Assembly: GCA_015231175.1 (NCBI GenBank)
Contig: JADGBZ010000004.1
Coordinates: forward strand, 29,646 to 93,645
Length of the DNA stretch: 64,000 nt
DNA from: Magnetococcales bacterium
GTDB lineage: Bacteria; Pseudomonadota; Magnetococcia; Magnetococcales; DC0425bin3
Reading direction: 5' to 3'
The notes beneath the pieces are model-generated. The model saw only the letters and a list, made by a program, of their open reading frames with translations. It made no database searches and was not told the DNA's origin. Positions 7,384 to 16,936 of this stretch are shown one piece after another (position 1 is the stretch's first letter; each line of letters opens with the position of its first letter). The translations under genes and the position numbers were made by a program.

Positions 7384-8205
7384 TCACTCCCCTTTGGGTC
7401 GGGCAGCGCTGCGGGCGACGCGGAAACCAAGGCTTTCTCTCCGCTCCTCCCCGGAAATGCCGCCCCGATTGGCACATCGTACATACCACGAAGTGCCATC
7501 CCAGGAACCCCCGCGATAAACACGGTTGGAATTGTTCTCTTCGTACAGAGGATCCACGGGTGCGTGTTTTTTGTAGGCCTGTTCCTGGTAGGCATCCTGG
7601 ACGAACTCCCAGATATTACCCAATATGTCATGCAGACCGAAAGCGTTGGGGCGCAACTGGCCCACCGGGTGCATTTCGTTGCGGGAGTCGCCGTCAAACC
7701 ATGCATAGAGGCTCATTTCATCGACTCGGTTTCCCCAGAAACGCGACGTTGTCGATCCGGCCCGGCAGGCATACTCCCACTCGGCCTCCGTGGGCAAACG
7801 GTAGGTTGTGGTCTTTTCCATGATGTTCAGACGCCGGATAAACTCCTGCACATCACTCCAGCTCACCTGATCGACGGGAAGATCCCGTGCCCTGAATTTG
7901 CTGGGGTTCTCTTGCATCACAGCCACCCATTGTGCCTGCGTCACCTCATACTTGCCCAGGTAGAATGGTTTGCCGATAGTGACACGATGCTGCGGCATCT
8001 CATCGGGGAAGGCCTCGGCATCAAAATTTTTGTCGGAACCCATCATGAAGGTTCCGGATGGTATCAGAACGAACTCCATGCCAAGGCGATTGGCATAGAC
8101 CTTGACAGACTCGGTGCGCACCGGCCCATGTCCAGTTGGTTGCGCTGCAACCGACGCGGCAGCAACCAACCAACCAAAAAGAGTCAAGCAACAAAACCGT
8201 TTCAT
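7384..8205 (-). CDS. Secreted FGE-sulfatase (SUMF1) domain protein
   Basis: A 273-residue protein with an N-terminal signal peptide (MKRFCCLTLFGWLVAAASVAAQ) and one FGE-sulfatase domain: GMEFVLIPSGTFMMGS, the YEVTQAQWVAVM block, VDQVSWSDVQEFI, YRLPTEAEWEYACRAG, GLHDILGNIWEFV and YRGGSWDGTSWYVRCANR. In true formylglycine-generating enzymes the segment after RGGSW carries a catalytic Cys; here it is Gly, with a single Cys left in VRCANR. It is more likely a structural or binding member of the family than a formylglycine generator. Likely periplasmic. Confidence 0.82.
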   Translation of the reverse strand: MKRFCCLTLFGWLVAAASVAAQPTGHGPVRTESVKVYANRLGMEFVLIPSGTFMMGSDKNFDAEAFPDEMPQHRVTIGKPFYLGKYEVTQAQWVAVMQENPSKFRARDLPVDQVSWSDVQEFIRRLNIMEKTTTYRLPTEAEWEYACRAGSTTSRFWGNRVDEMSLYAWFDGDSRNEMHPVGQLRPNAFGLHDILGNIWEFVQDAYQEQAYKKHAPVDPLYEENNSNRVYRGGSWDGTSWYVRCANRGGISGEERRESLGFRVARSAARPKGE

Positions 8206-8257
8206 GTCCGTATGACGCCAACGTACTGGAAGAACAAGTGATCCCTGGGAGAATGGC

Positions 8258-9298
8258 TCAGATGTACCATGTGTCAGGAATGGTCTCCGGTGCCAGAGGT
8301 GCGACCACCTGGCGGGTTGTCTCCTCTCCGCAGGTCATTTCCATGGTGACCTCTGGAAGATGCCGCCCCTTGCCATAACGGGCGACAAGACGGCAGAGCA
8401 AATGGACGCCATCCTGGTCTGGCGTCCCCTCCACCAGTGCCAGGGGGCCGGGAAGATCCGGCGCATGCACCATGATCCGACCGTGCCGAAAACCCCGCAA
8501 AAAATTGTTCTCGGTCTCATCGCGACCGATGATCACCTTGTATGCCGGGTCGGGGCGCAGATGGCGTCCGGCCTTGAGCAGAAGAATATCGTCCAGGGTG
8601 TATTGTTTGCTGCCGCGCGTGTGCCAGAGGTCGCGCAAACGGCTGGCATAATTTTCATCGGTCAAAAAACAGCAGCCGCCCGATGGCGAGGGGTAATCCG
8701 TGATGCCAAAATGGGCGGCCAAATCCATTTGCGGCGTGCGGGTGCGGCCCGAAAAACCCAGCAGGCGCGAACGATCCACCCAACCCCGCTTTTCCGGTTC
8801 GGTGATCGGCAGCCGCAAGGCGCAGAGAGGTCGCAGCAACCATCCCTCCGCTCCGGCATCGCGGGAAATCACTGGCATGGTGTCCTTGCGTTGACTCATG
8901 GGACGCTGTCCGACCACCTCGCCGGTGAATAGAAAGTCAAACCCGAGCCTCTCCTTGATCTCCATGGCCTTTTTGACCATGAAAACCTTGCAGTCCAGAC
9001 AAGGGTTGAGATTTTTGCCATAGCCATAGCGGGGCTGCGTGACAATCTGCACATAGGGTTCGGAGATATCCACCATATGCAATTTGATACCCAGCGCCTT
9101 GGCGGCGTGCAAGGCATCGTGCCGAGGGGGTGGAGCGCCCTCCCTGGGATTGCGAATCGCCCCCGTATGAGACTGGATGCAAAAGCCGGTGAAAAAATTG
9201 ACACACTCCACGACGATGCCCTGTTCCTGGAGCACACGCACGGCCAGCGTGCTGTCCAAACCTCCCGATAAAAGTCCAAGGGCGCGAATTTCGGACAT
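8258..9298 (-). CDS. PP-loop ATPase, tRNA sulfurtransferase-like (MnmA/ThiI-related, NFACT-R-type tail)
   Basis: A 346-residue protein with the PP-loop SGGLDSTLAV at the N-terminus and a CxxC in NPCLDCKVFM, followed by TGEVVGQRPMSQ. The C-terminal third carries GGCCFLTDENYASRL and the RPDPAYKVIIGRDETENNFL segment typical of the NFACT-R-like tail of this family. Such proteins are often annotated as tRNA 2-thiouridylases; the family looks like a stand-alone tRNA thiolation enzyme, possibly Fe-S dependent through the Cys motifs. A clear AAGGAG ribosome site lies 5 bases before the ATG. It follows hemB by 36 bases on the same strand. Confidence 0.78.
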   Translation of the reverse strand: MSEIRALGLLSGGLDSTLAVRVLQEQGIVVECVNFFTGFCIQSHTGAIRNPREGAPPPRHDALHAAKALGIKLHMVDISEPYVQIVTQPRYGYGKNLNPCLDCKVFMVKKAMEIKERLGFDFLFTGEVVGQRPMSQRKDTMPVISRDAGAEGWLLRPLCALRLPITEPEKRGWVDRSRLLGFSGRTRTPQMDLAAHFGITDYPSPSGGCCFLTDENYASRLRDLWHTRGSKQYTLDDILLLKAGRHLRPDPAYKVIIGRDETENNFLRGFRHGRIMVHAPDLPGPLALVEGTPDQDGVHLLCRLVARYGKGRHLPEVTMEMTCGEETTRQVVAPLAPETIPDTWYI

Positions 9299-9334
9299 TT
9301 TTTGCTCCTTATGTCCGTTGCGGAAGGTGCATGT

Positions 9335-10324
9335 TCACCCCTGCAACAGTCGGGCGGCGTGCAGGGCGTGGTAGGTCAGGATCAAATCCGCCCCGGCTCG
9401 CCGGAAAGCAGTCATGATCTCCAAAACGATCCGATCCTCATGGATCCAACCCTGGCTGGCAGCGGCCTTGACCATGGCATATTCGCCGCTGACATTGTAG
9501 ACAGCCAGGGGAAGATCAAACCGGTCGCGCATCTCCCGCAGGATATCCAGGTAGGCGAGACCGGGTTTGACCATGACCATGTCCGCTCCCTCGGCAACAT
9601 CGAGGGTCACCTCCCGGAGGGCCTCGCGGCGATTGGCGGGATCCATCTGGTAGGTGCGCCGATCGCCGAATTGTGGCGTGCTGTCGGCTGCATCGCGAAA
9701 AGGTCCATAAAATGCGGAGGCGTATTTGGCAGCATAGGACATGATGGGCACATGCGTCGATCGGGCACCATCCAGACCGCGACGAATGGCAGCCACCATG
9801 CCATCCATCATGCCCGATGGCGCCACCATGTCCACCCCAGCCCGGGCATGCGTCACGGCGGATTGGCTCAACCTCTCCAGGGTGGCATCGTTGTCCACAT
9901 CCCCTGCCTGGATGACACCACAGTGACCATGGCTGGTGTACTCACAAAAACAAAGGTCGGATATGACGAACAGATCCGGTTGGGCATCTTTGATGGCACG
10001 AATGGCCCGCTGGATGATGCCGGTATCCTGACAGGCATCTTCCCCCAATGGATCCTTCCGCTCCGGGATACCAAAAAGGATCACACCTCCCAGCCCCGCC
10101 TCGACGGCGGAGCGCGCCAGCAGCAAGGTTTGATCAATGGATCGTTGCTCCACCCCAGGCATGGATGGAACAGGCCGTCGAACCCCGTCGCCTGGCACCA
10201 CAAACAGAGGCAAAATCAGGTCGCTCGGCTGCACCAGGGTCTCTCGTACCAAACGTCGGACCGACTCCGTGCGACGCAAGCGGCGCGGACGATGGCAGAG
10301 AGGGGCGGCTGTTGAGTCGGGCAT
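9335..10324 (-). CDS. hemB: Porphobilinogen synthase (5-aminolevulinate dehydratase)
   Basis: Joins two 5-aminolevulinates into porphobilinogen in haem synthesis. From ATG 10324 the product is 329 residues, the usual HemB length; the longer open frame upstream is not conserved. Visible are the zinc-site Cys cluster in [13 protein letters not shown], active-site Lys in [14 protein letters not shown], and the Schiff-base Lys in [12 protein letters not shown]. All three zinc Cys are present, so this is the zinc-dependent type. Haem demand is high given the multihaem cytochromes at 50.6-54.4 kb. The sulfurtransferase-like gene follows 36 bases downstream. Confidence 0.95.
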   Translation of the reverse strand: MPDSTAAPLCHRPRRLRRTESVRRLVRETLVQPSDLILPLFVVPGDGVRRPVPSMPGVEQRSIDQTLLLARSAVEAGLGGVILFGIPERKDPLGEDACQDTGIIQRAIRAIKDAQPDLFVISDLCFCEYTSHGHCGVIQAGDVDNDATLERLSQSAVTHARAGVDMVAPSGMMDGMVAAIRRGLDGARSTHVPIMSYAAKYASAFYGPFRDAADSTPQFGDRRTYQMDPANRREALREVTLDVAEGADMVMVKPGLAYLDILREMRDRFDLPLAVYNVSGEYAMVKAAASQGWIHEDRIVLEIMTAFRRAGADLILTYHALHAARLLQG

Positions 10325-10469
10325 GATCGGATACTCCAGACAATAAACGCCCTCCGTCTGCGGTGAACGCATGGCGCCACAGGATGCCCATCCCGGCGCC
10401 ATCCGGCAAGAGTCCATGATGACCGGAATGGCGCAAGCCCCTGCCTCGAAGCGGAACAAACCCCCTGGC

Positions 10470-11009
10470 CTATCGAGCCAGAGGCATCTCCAGATGGACA
10501 GCGGGAAATCCGGCGCCCTCATTGCCGGATCCAACAGTTGCATGCCCGGGGGAGTCTGCACGGTTGCCCTCAGGGTGAAAAACGACACCAACGATGGCGC
10601 GGAGCCGTTTCCGCTCTGCAAGCGTCAGATGGCGATAACCGGAGATGGCGCCAAAACACCCGGGTTCGCCGCACTGGCACTCAAAGGGGGAGGCCATATC
10701 CCATTCCGTCGTCAGATAGTTGAAGGTGATCTCCTCACCAACCGCTATGGGACGCAGCGTTCTCACCGACAGGGATGAAAAGTCAATACAACAGTTTGGT
10801 TCACACGAATGATTGATGAACCCCCATTGCTTCCCCTCGGGGAGCATGTGGCGCCCGTTGCCCAACTGCAAGGTATACCTGGACGGACGATCCACCTCGC
10901 GACCGGACAGAGGCAACACGGCCTCGCCTTCGCGGAGGGGCACTTTGGTAAAAACCGCCTTGCCAACCTCCCGCTCACGAATTTCAATTTTCTCCAACCA
11001 ACCGGTCAT
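10470..11009 (-). CDS. SET-domain protein (putative lysine methyltransferase)
   Basis: A 179-residue protein with a short SET domain: [17 protein letters not shown] near the start, NHSCEPNC (the pseudoknot motif) near residue 67, [13 protein letters not shown], then a post-SET Cys cluster [10 protein letters not shown]. These motifs bind S-adenosylmethionine and zinc. The last 50 or so residues are not recognised. It lies 34 bases downstream of the decarboxylase gene on the same strand, a pair that suggests a shared function, perhaps methylation of an amine product or of the partner enzyme. Substrate is unknown. Confidence 0.82.
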   Translation of the reverse strand: MTGWLEKIEIREREVGKAVFTKVPLREGEAVLPLSGREVDRPSRYTLQLGNGRHMLPEGKQWGFINHSCEPNCCIDFSSLSVRTLRPIAVGEEITFNYLTTEWDMASPFECQCGEPGCFGAISGYRHLTLAERKRLRAIVGVVFHPEGNRADSPGHATVGSGNEGAGFPAVHLEMPLAR

Positions 11010-11043
11010 TCATTCGCTCCTGCTTAGGTGTCATTAGGTGGCA

Positions 11044-12273
11044 TCATGAGGACGTGGCATCCACGGTCATGAGCCGAAAAGCGCCATATCCGTTGAACCG
11101 CGTGGCCAACTCAAGGGAATAGGCGCCGAGGCAACCAACTTCTAGCCAATCTTCAGCCGCCATGTCGAGAGGCAACCGATAGGGTCCAGGAAAAAAATCA
11201 TTGCTGTCACAGGTGGGACCGGCAAGGGAATACTCCTCCATCGGAACCATCGCCCCGTCATCCACCTTCCCCGCCCGGATGATACGCCGCACCGGATGCA
11301 TGGCGCGCATCCACCACAGCTCGGAGAGCAAACCATGTTTCCCATCACCCAGAACCAACTGGTTACCCTTGCGTGCGATCACCTGAACCGCCACGCTGCC
11401 CGCATGGGCCACGACGCAGCGTCCGGGTTCGCTCTGCACGATCAGGGAAGGTTCCCATGCGTCCTGCGCCCGTGTGAGGGCTTCTCCAATACTGGCGCCA
11501 AACAGGTCCAGAGAGGGTTCGGAATCACCATAGCGGGCCGGAAAGCCGCCACCCACATCGAGAACCGACAGGGGAATGGCCATCTCCCTGACAAGTTGGG
11601 CCACTTCGGCAATGGCGGTTGCATAGGCTTGCGGCTCCAGGCACTGACTGCCGACATGAAACGTCAGCCCGCAGGCGATACCGCCAGCGACGATACGGGC
11701 CAGCAAATGTTTGGTTTCGTCCCGTGTGGCCCCAAACTTACCACTCATATCATAAACGGCTCGTCCCCGACTGACCTTCATTCTGACGATGAAACACAAG
11801 CCATGAACACCTTGTGTGGCGGAAAGCAACCTGTCCAGTTCATCCTGGGAATCGAGGGCAAAGGTCGTCACGCCCAGGCTCACGGCTTTCTGGATCTCGT
11901 CCCTGCTCTTCACGGGATTCATGAAAGCGCAGGTTGCATGGGGCGCCACCTTGCGCACTGCGAGGAGCTCTTCCAGGGATGCGACATCAAAATGTGTCAC
12001 CCCCTGGAGGGCCATTCTTGACAGGAGATCAGGATGGGAATTGGCCTTGACGGCGTAATGAGGAAGAGGCAAAGCCGCAAGGGTGGTGTGGATCAGGCGG
12101 GACAAGGTATTCAGGTTCAGGCAAAACAGCGCTCCCCCGGTTGGTTCCCGGACGATGCGTTCGGCAAGAACCAGCCGACTACCCCAATCGACCCCCGCCG
12201 TCCTGATGGGCACGCAGGAGCCTGGAATGTCGGAATTTTTGTTGAGAATTCCTGAGTAGACCATTGAGTCCAT
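11044..12273 (-). CDS. Type III PLP decarboxylase (ornithine/diaminopimelate decarboxylase fold)
   Basis: ATG 12273 is chosen because GAGGAG lies just upstream; the product is 409 residues. The PLP lysine is Lys76 in PHYAVKANSHPDLL. Other markers are FHVGSQ, VLDVGGGFPARYG, QSEPGRCVVAHAG and GPTCDSNDFFPGPY; the last contains the catalytic Cys and substrate Asp of eukaryotic-type ornithine decarboxylase. It should make a diamine such as putrescine or cadaverine from ornithine or lysine. The paired SET gene follows by 34 bases. The ornithine versus lysine choice cannot be made from sequence alone. Confidence 0.85.
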   Translation of the reverse strand: MDSMVYSGILNKNSDIPGSCVPIRTAGVDWGSRLVLAERIVREPTGGALFCLNLNTLSRLIHTTLAALPLPHYAVKANSHPDLLSRMALQGVTHFDVASLEELLAVRKVAPHATCAFMNPVKSRDEIQKAVSLGVTTFALDSQDELDRLLSATQGVHGLCFIVRMKVSRGRAVYDMSGKFGATRDETKHLLARIVAGGIACGLTFHVGSQCLEPQAYATAIAEVAQLVREMAIPLSVLDVGGGFPARYGDSEPSLDLFGASIGEALTRAQDAWEPSLIVQSEPGRCVVAHAGSVAVQVIARKGNQLVLGDGKHGLLSELWWMRAMHPVRRIIRAGKVDDGAMVPMEEYSLAGPTCDSNDFFPGPYRLPLDMAAEDWLEVGCLGAYSLELATRFNGYGAFRLMTVDATSS

Positions 12274-12404
12274 GAACTCCTCTGCACCCTCGCCAGGTTT
12301 CATGCAACGGGCGCTCCGGCGGTGTCCCGCCACTTTTCTCAAAACCGGCCCTTGATTCCTTGGCCAGATTTCCAGGGATCCCCCTGTTGCCGGAATCCGA
12401 CTGC

Positions 12405-15400
12405 CTAGACCTTTCTTTCAGCTGCTCGAAGACGTTGGGACATGCTGCGCAACAGAACAGTACCAATACTGGGAAACGTTTCGAGCAGGTGGCTGAAACT
12501 CCGGGATGAGAGACGCAACAACCGGGTTTCTTCGAGAACTGCACAACTGGCGGAACGGGGTTCATTGTCCAACAGCGACATCTCGCCGATGCCCGCGCCG
12601 GGGCCGAATCGTCCCACCTCTTTTTCCTGCACTGTCACAGCAACCAGGCCCGATTGCACGATGAAGAAAGCGTCCCCCTGATCTCCTTGTTGAAACACTA
12701 TTTCCCCGGGAAGACAGACCCTCGTGTCGAACAATTCCGCCATGATCGCCAAATAGTCCGCAGGGACATCCTGGAACAGAGGGACTTTGCTCAAAAAAGA
12801 GACCTGCGAAATGATCTCGAAGGCGTTTGTTTCCTGTGCAGCCATGCCGCCCCCCTCTCTCTCGTGATTCGCTCCATCATACAGCACGACCCGGTTCAGC
12901 CACTTCTCCGCAACGAGGAGTTCATCCGGCGCGGAATGATCGGCTCTACCAGGCGTTGCAGGTTCAGCCAGCAGAAACCTGTTGAGTAGCGGCAACACCA
13001 ACCCTTGGTCATGCCGATTCAGCATCGTTTCCAGCAGTTCCATGGAGTTGGCTTGTTTGGTTCCCTGAGTGCCGCACACCTGTCTCCAGATATTAAACAC
13101 CTTTTCACGCTCATACATCAATGCCAGCAACCCAAAAAGCAGTTCGAAGCGCAGCCGCAGGTGATCCTGGTAAAGCCGGGCGATAAACGGGTCTCTGGGT
13201 ATCGAGGTCTCCCAGATGGTCAGAAGCCACTGGATGCTGTGGCAATGTTTCTGAAATATGGGAAGCCATGGAGCCGTGTCATAACGATTGCGGTTGCTTT
13301 TGCTCATCAGCCAGTTCAGGGCCTTTGCTGCTGTCAGGGCCTCGATGACACCGCGCTTTCCTGTGCAGTGCGCCAGGAGGGTGACCTCTGCCTCATTCCC
13401 ACCGATCTCCCCCAGAACAGACAGCAAGGTCAATCGATCGATCACACTCAAATGGTCGCCATGCAACAGCACCGCCAATGACGGCACCCCTTCCTGGGGC
13501 ATTTTCATCAACGCCATGATGACGGCATCACGTTGCTGGGAATCGTGCAACAAGTGTATCAGATCGGGGATCAGATCAGGATCACGCAACCAGCGCACAG
13601 CGCACACCGCCGTCTGTCTCACAGTATCCGAGACATCTTTGAGTAATCCTCTGAGCAATCTTCCCGAGCCGTTGCCACCCATGGCTTGCAGGATCGCAAC
13701 CGCCTCCACCCGACGTTCCGGGCGATTGTCGTTCACCAGGCTATGAAAACGATGGAAGGCCATCATGCGCTGGTCCAGTTCCCCGCGTAACGCCAGGCAA
13801 CTGGTGGCTGCGACCCGCACTTCTTGATGGGGAGACTCCATGTAGGCGGCGGGAGAGGGCACGGCGGTGAGAGCCCGCAGCCGGCAGATGCTTCGAATGG
13901 CTGTGGCAACCACTGCGGGGCGAGGATCTTTCAGTGCCTCCAACAAGTGGGTTTGCTGGGTCTGTGGCAGCAATTTCAGCGCCGCAGTCGCCAGCGCCGG
14001 ATCGGCGCTTTTTGCAAGCAGGAGCACCTGGGGTTGAAATGGATCCACTCCGTGTTTCTCCAGATTCTGGAGCAAAAACTCGATGGCTGCCTTGTCACTC
14101 CCCTCCAGCAGGGTGCGCACCGCCGTTTGCCCTTCTGGACTTGCAAACAAGCGAGCCAGGCTGTCCTGATCCGTAAACGGTGATGCCAGAGAGGATTCCA
14201 GAGCCCTGCGGTATTGGGGAATCAAACGCACCAACAACGTGACACAAAGCCCCCCCAACAAAATGATCAGCAACGAGGAGGCGATATGACCGAGCCCAAT
14301 CAGGCCCAGCAGCAACAACATCACCCCGCCAATCCCCTGCCCTAACGGCGCCATGGCCCCGCCCATCAGGGGTTGAGCCCTGTCGCGAACACGGCTGTTC
14401 AAGGGATAAAACAGCAGCTCCCGTGTCGGGACATCAAGCGTCTCGTCAAAGGAGGAAAAAACAAACAAAACGGCGGCGGCTGTCATCAGGGACGGAGACA
14501 GCATGAAAACCAGACTGGCGATGAGCAGCATGATCGGGTTGATCATCAAGCTGCGCAAAATGCCAAACTTGCGCAGCAACATGGAAACCAACCCGAACTG
14601 GATGACTATCTGGACCAGCCCCAGAAAACCATAGAACTGGCCGTAAAAGACGCACATCTCCACCTTGTTGAGGGTACTGCTTGCTATCGATTTTACTTGG
14701 AAATCGGCAACAACCGTCATGGAAAATACTGCAATGACAACAAAATATATAAGAACAATGTAACGGTTCTTCAATAGAGACGAGAACGGCGCCTGTCGGC
14801 CCGATGCATCTTCATCGCCCTCCCCCGAAGAGTGCCCCAGAGGTTGGTGAAAGTGACTGATGACCACGGGGAAGATGGCCACCACCACCAGAAGGGGGGC
14901 ACAGAGCAGCAACAGATCCTCAGGCGAAAAGATCCCCAGTAAACCCTCTACACCGTAACCCATGACCAGGGTGCCCAACGGCAACCCGCCGTTGATGTAC
15001 CCGAACAGGCGCCGAGCATCGCGAGAGTTGAAGTAGCTGCCGATGAAAGTATAAAAAAACGTGGTCAGAACCTGCCCGCCGACAAAAGTCCAGATGGCAA
15101 GAAGAAAATACAACACCTCGCGTTTTGGGTCCAACAACAGCCAAAAAATGACGATGGTGGCCGCCAGGCCGAGCCCTACGATCAGAAACAATCGTTCCGG
15201 GGAATACCTTTGTTGCAGATGCCCTACCAACGTGGCAACCAGGGCCGTCGCGCATGCAATGCCTATACAGAGCCATGGCAGCATCGTTTTGGAGCGTTCC
15301 GGTCCCAGACTGGACAGAAACAGCGTATCACCCAGGGTTACTCCCAGGGTAAAATAGATGCTGATGACGAACAACAACAGAAAAAAGGCCTGTACGCGCC

Positions 15401-15617
15401 AAAACTCGGCAGACCTTATCTGAAAAAGTGTCTGGAAGAGTGTACGAACCAGGGGAGTATCTCCGAAGTGGAAAAAGGAATGCGGAAGGCGACCATGCCG
15501 CCCACACTCCCTGCACACAGGGCAAAGGCACTCCAGAGGCACCGGGAGAAGATGCACCCCTGCTGGCGATCTGCGGGGCGCATGATGCTCCGTCAGAATC
15601 TCCCTGTCAACGTGCAT
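12405..15617 (-). CDS. Tlc/MFS-type transporter with HEAT repeats and cNMP-binding domain
   Basis: A 1070-residue fusion. Residues about 70-470 hold some twelve hydrophobic segments in the style of ADP/ATP (Tlc/NTT) carriers (FYTFIGSYFNSRDARRLFGY). Residues 480-900 are helical HEAT-like repeats (TVRQTAVCAVRWLRDPDLIP and similar). Residues about 950-1065 are a cyclic-nucleotide-binding domain: PLFQDVPADYLAIMA, GEIVFQQGDQGDAFFIVQSG, GAGIGEMSLLDNEPRSASC. The last motif is the phosphate-binding cassette. It is likely an inner-membrane protein controlled by cyclic nucleotide. The start is uncertain; the first 60 residues are not conserved-looking. A cyclase-FHA gene lies 1.3 kb away on the other strand. 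Confidence 0.8.
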   Translation of the reverse strand: MHVDREILTEHHAPRRSPAGVHLLPVPLECLCPVCRECGRHGRLPHSFFHFGDTPLVRTLFQTLFQIRSAEFWRVQAFFLLLFVISIYFTLGVTLGDTLFLSSLGPERSKTMLPWLCIGIACATALVATLVGHLQQRYSPERLFLIVGLGLAATIVIFWLLLDPKREVLYFLLAIWTFVGGQVLTTFFYTFIGSYFNSRDARRLFGYINGGLPLGTLVMGYGVEGLLGIFSPEDLLLLCAPLLVVVAIFPVVISHFHQPLGHSSGEGDEDASGRQAPFSSLLKNRYIVLIYFVVIAVFSMTVVADFQVKSIASSTLNKVEMCVFYGQFYGFLGLVQIVIQFGLVSMLLRKFGILRSLMINPIMLLIASLVFMLSPSLMTAAAVLFVFSSFDETLDVPTRELLFYPLNSRVRDRAQPLMGGAMAPLGQGIGGVMLLLLGLIGLGHIASSLLIILLGGLCVTLLVRLIPQYRRALESSLASPFTDQDSLARLFASPEGQTAVRTLLEGSDKAAIEFLLQNLEKHGVDPFQPQVLLLAKSADPALATAALKLLPQTQQTHLLEALKDPRPAVVATAIRSICRLRALTAVPSPAAYMESPHQEVRVAATSCLALRGELDQRMMAFHRFHSLVNDNRPERRVEAVAILQAMGGNGSGRLLRGLLKDVSDTVRQTAVCAVRWLRDPDLIPDLIHLLHDSQQRDAVIMALMKMPQEGVPSLAVLLHGDHLSVIDRLTLLSVLGEIGGNEAEVTLLAHCTGKRGVIEALTAAKALNWLMSKSNRNRYDTAPWLPIFQKHCHSIQWLLTIWETSIPRDPFIARLYQDHLRLRFELLFGLLALMYEREKVFNIWRQVCGTQGTKQANSMELLETMLNRHDQGLVLPLLNRFLLAEPATPGRADHSAPDELLVAEKWLNRVVLYDGANHEREGGGMAAQETNAFEIISQVSFLSKVPLFQDVPADYLAIMAELFDTRVCLPGEIVFQQGDQGDAFFIVQSGLVAVTVQEKEVGRFGPGAGIGEMSLLDNEPRSASCAVLEETRLLRLSSRSFSHLLETFPSIGTVLLRSMSQRLRAAERKV

Positions 15618-15958
15618 TGGTCAGAATGACATGGAGTTCTCACAACAATCCCACACCCTTTTTCAGTACCCTTGCAAGAAAAGCCTGGATATGAAGGCCT
15701 TTATCAGGGCTTCGCTCCGAACCATGCCAGGGTGCCATCCCCCTGGATCCTCGCCCACGATGGCGGGAGATGCGGGAAGCGTCAAACTCCCGCTCAGTGG
15801 GTTGTAAAGGAGTGGGGGTGTCGGCAAAAGTCCTTGGTAATTCGACCGACATTCCTGCATACTTGCAGATGCTGTTAAAAGGGAGGGCCGTGTGGTAGGC
15901 TGTCGCCCGGTAGAGTGTTGCACTCCCGTGGCTCAGAGGAATCCCAGGAGAAGGATGC
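15618..15958. other. Divergent intergenic region
   Basis: The gap between the transporter fusion (minus) and the PP2C gene (plus) holds a decayed 147-bp element fragment (about 15660-15750) and no gene. The AGGAG at about 15947 sets the PP2C start. I could not fix promoters for either gene. Confidence 0.6.
15660..15750 (+). repeat. 147-bp element, truncated and decayed
   Basis: Begins with CAGTACCCTTGCAAGAAAAG and continues through a mutated GGGCTTCGCTCCGAACC block and CCATCCCCCTGGATCC; the right end is missing. Confidence 0.75.
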
Positions 15959-16816
15959 ATGAGGCAACTGGTGGCGAGTTGTATAAAGGCAGCAGGTCGC
16001 ACGGATGTGGGTTGTGTCCGTACCCTCAACGAGGACAATTTTTGGATCGATGAAATGTCCGGCCTGCTCCTGGTCGCCGATGGGATGGGTGGGCACGATG
16101 CGGGCGAAGTGGCCAGCAGCCACGTTGTCGAGTCCATGCTCGACATGCTGAAGCAACCCATGCCGGGAAACGCGGAAAATAAAGGTGAATATGGCGATCA
16201 GGAAGATGATGGTGAGATCGTCACCCTCTCCCCGGACGAGGTGGCCGAAGAGCTGGCCAGCGAGATGGAACAGCAGGAAAAAAAGATCGTCCAGAAGGTC
16301 CAACGCGCCATTGCTCAGACCAATCTCCTCGTCAACAACATTAACCAGGACCGGGGCTATCCGGAAGGATCCGGCATGGGCTCCACCCTGGTGGGATTTT
16401 GGGCGCCGCCAGGAAGCATGCGGGGCGTGGTGTTCCACGTCGGCGACAGCCGGCTCTACCTCATGCGCCAGGGTCAGCTCAAGAGTGTCACCCAGGATCA
16501 TACCCTCTACCAGCAATGGCTGGATTTTGGCTCCAAGGGACAGCCGCCAGCCCAGAACGTGATTCTGCAAGCCATGGGGCCTGTGGAGCAGGTCATGCCG
16601 GATGTGCAAACCCTGGATCTACAGCCGAAAGACCTGATTCTCATGTGCTCCGATGGCTTGACGGGTATGCTCGCCGACGCCACCCTTGCAAAGATTTTGT
16701 CGACCGCCAACGAAAAAAATCTGCAAGAAGTGTGCAATCGTCTGGTCGATATGGCCAAGGAAAAGGGTGGCAAGGACAACATCACCGTGATTTTGGCCTG
16801 GATCTCGAAGCCGTGA
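15959..16816 (+). CDS. PP2C-type serine/threonine phosphatase (Stp/PrpC family)
   Basis: A 285-residue PP2C. Motifs in order: GRTDVGCVRTLNEDNF, LLVADGMGGHDAGE (metal-binding Asp), GSGMGSTLV, VFHVGDSRLYLMR, LILMCSDGLTGML and KDNITVILAW. An acidic insert at about 75-112 separates the second and third motifs and is not part of the core. It dephosphorylates Ser/Thr proteins in the cytoplasm. The next gene encodes a cyclase-FHA protein; FHA domains read phosphothreonine, so the pair fits a Ser/Thr phosphorylation circuit. No Hanks kinase is in the window. Strong AGGAG just upstream. Confidence 0.9.
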   Translation: MRQLVASCIKAAGRTDVGCVRTLNEDNFWIDEMSGLLLVADGMGGHDAGEVASSHVVESMLDMLKQPMPGNAENKGEYGDQEDDGEIVTLSPDEVAEELASEMEQQEKKIVQKVQRAIAQTNLLVNNINQDRGYPEGSGMGSTLVGFWAPPGSMRGVVFHVGDSRLYLMRQGQLKSVTQDHTLYQQWLDFGSKGQPPAQNVILQAMGPVEQVMPDVQTLDLQPKDLILMCSDGLTGMLADATLAKILSTANEKNLQEVCNRLVDMAKEKGGKDNITVILAWISKP

Positions 16817-16936
16817 TAAATGCCGGCATCAGGGTCGGTTGCGTGTTCGCGCCGGCAAAAGCAGAATGGGTCATATCGGGAATGTTTGAACCATGGCAAG
16901 GGTAACACCGGAAGGGGGGATCGTTGAGGAGGCATC

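Noticed and set aside
10325..10621. Long N-terminal extension of HemB
   Set aside because: The 99 residues before ATG 10324 are not HemB-like, and the protein from 10324 has the normal length.
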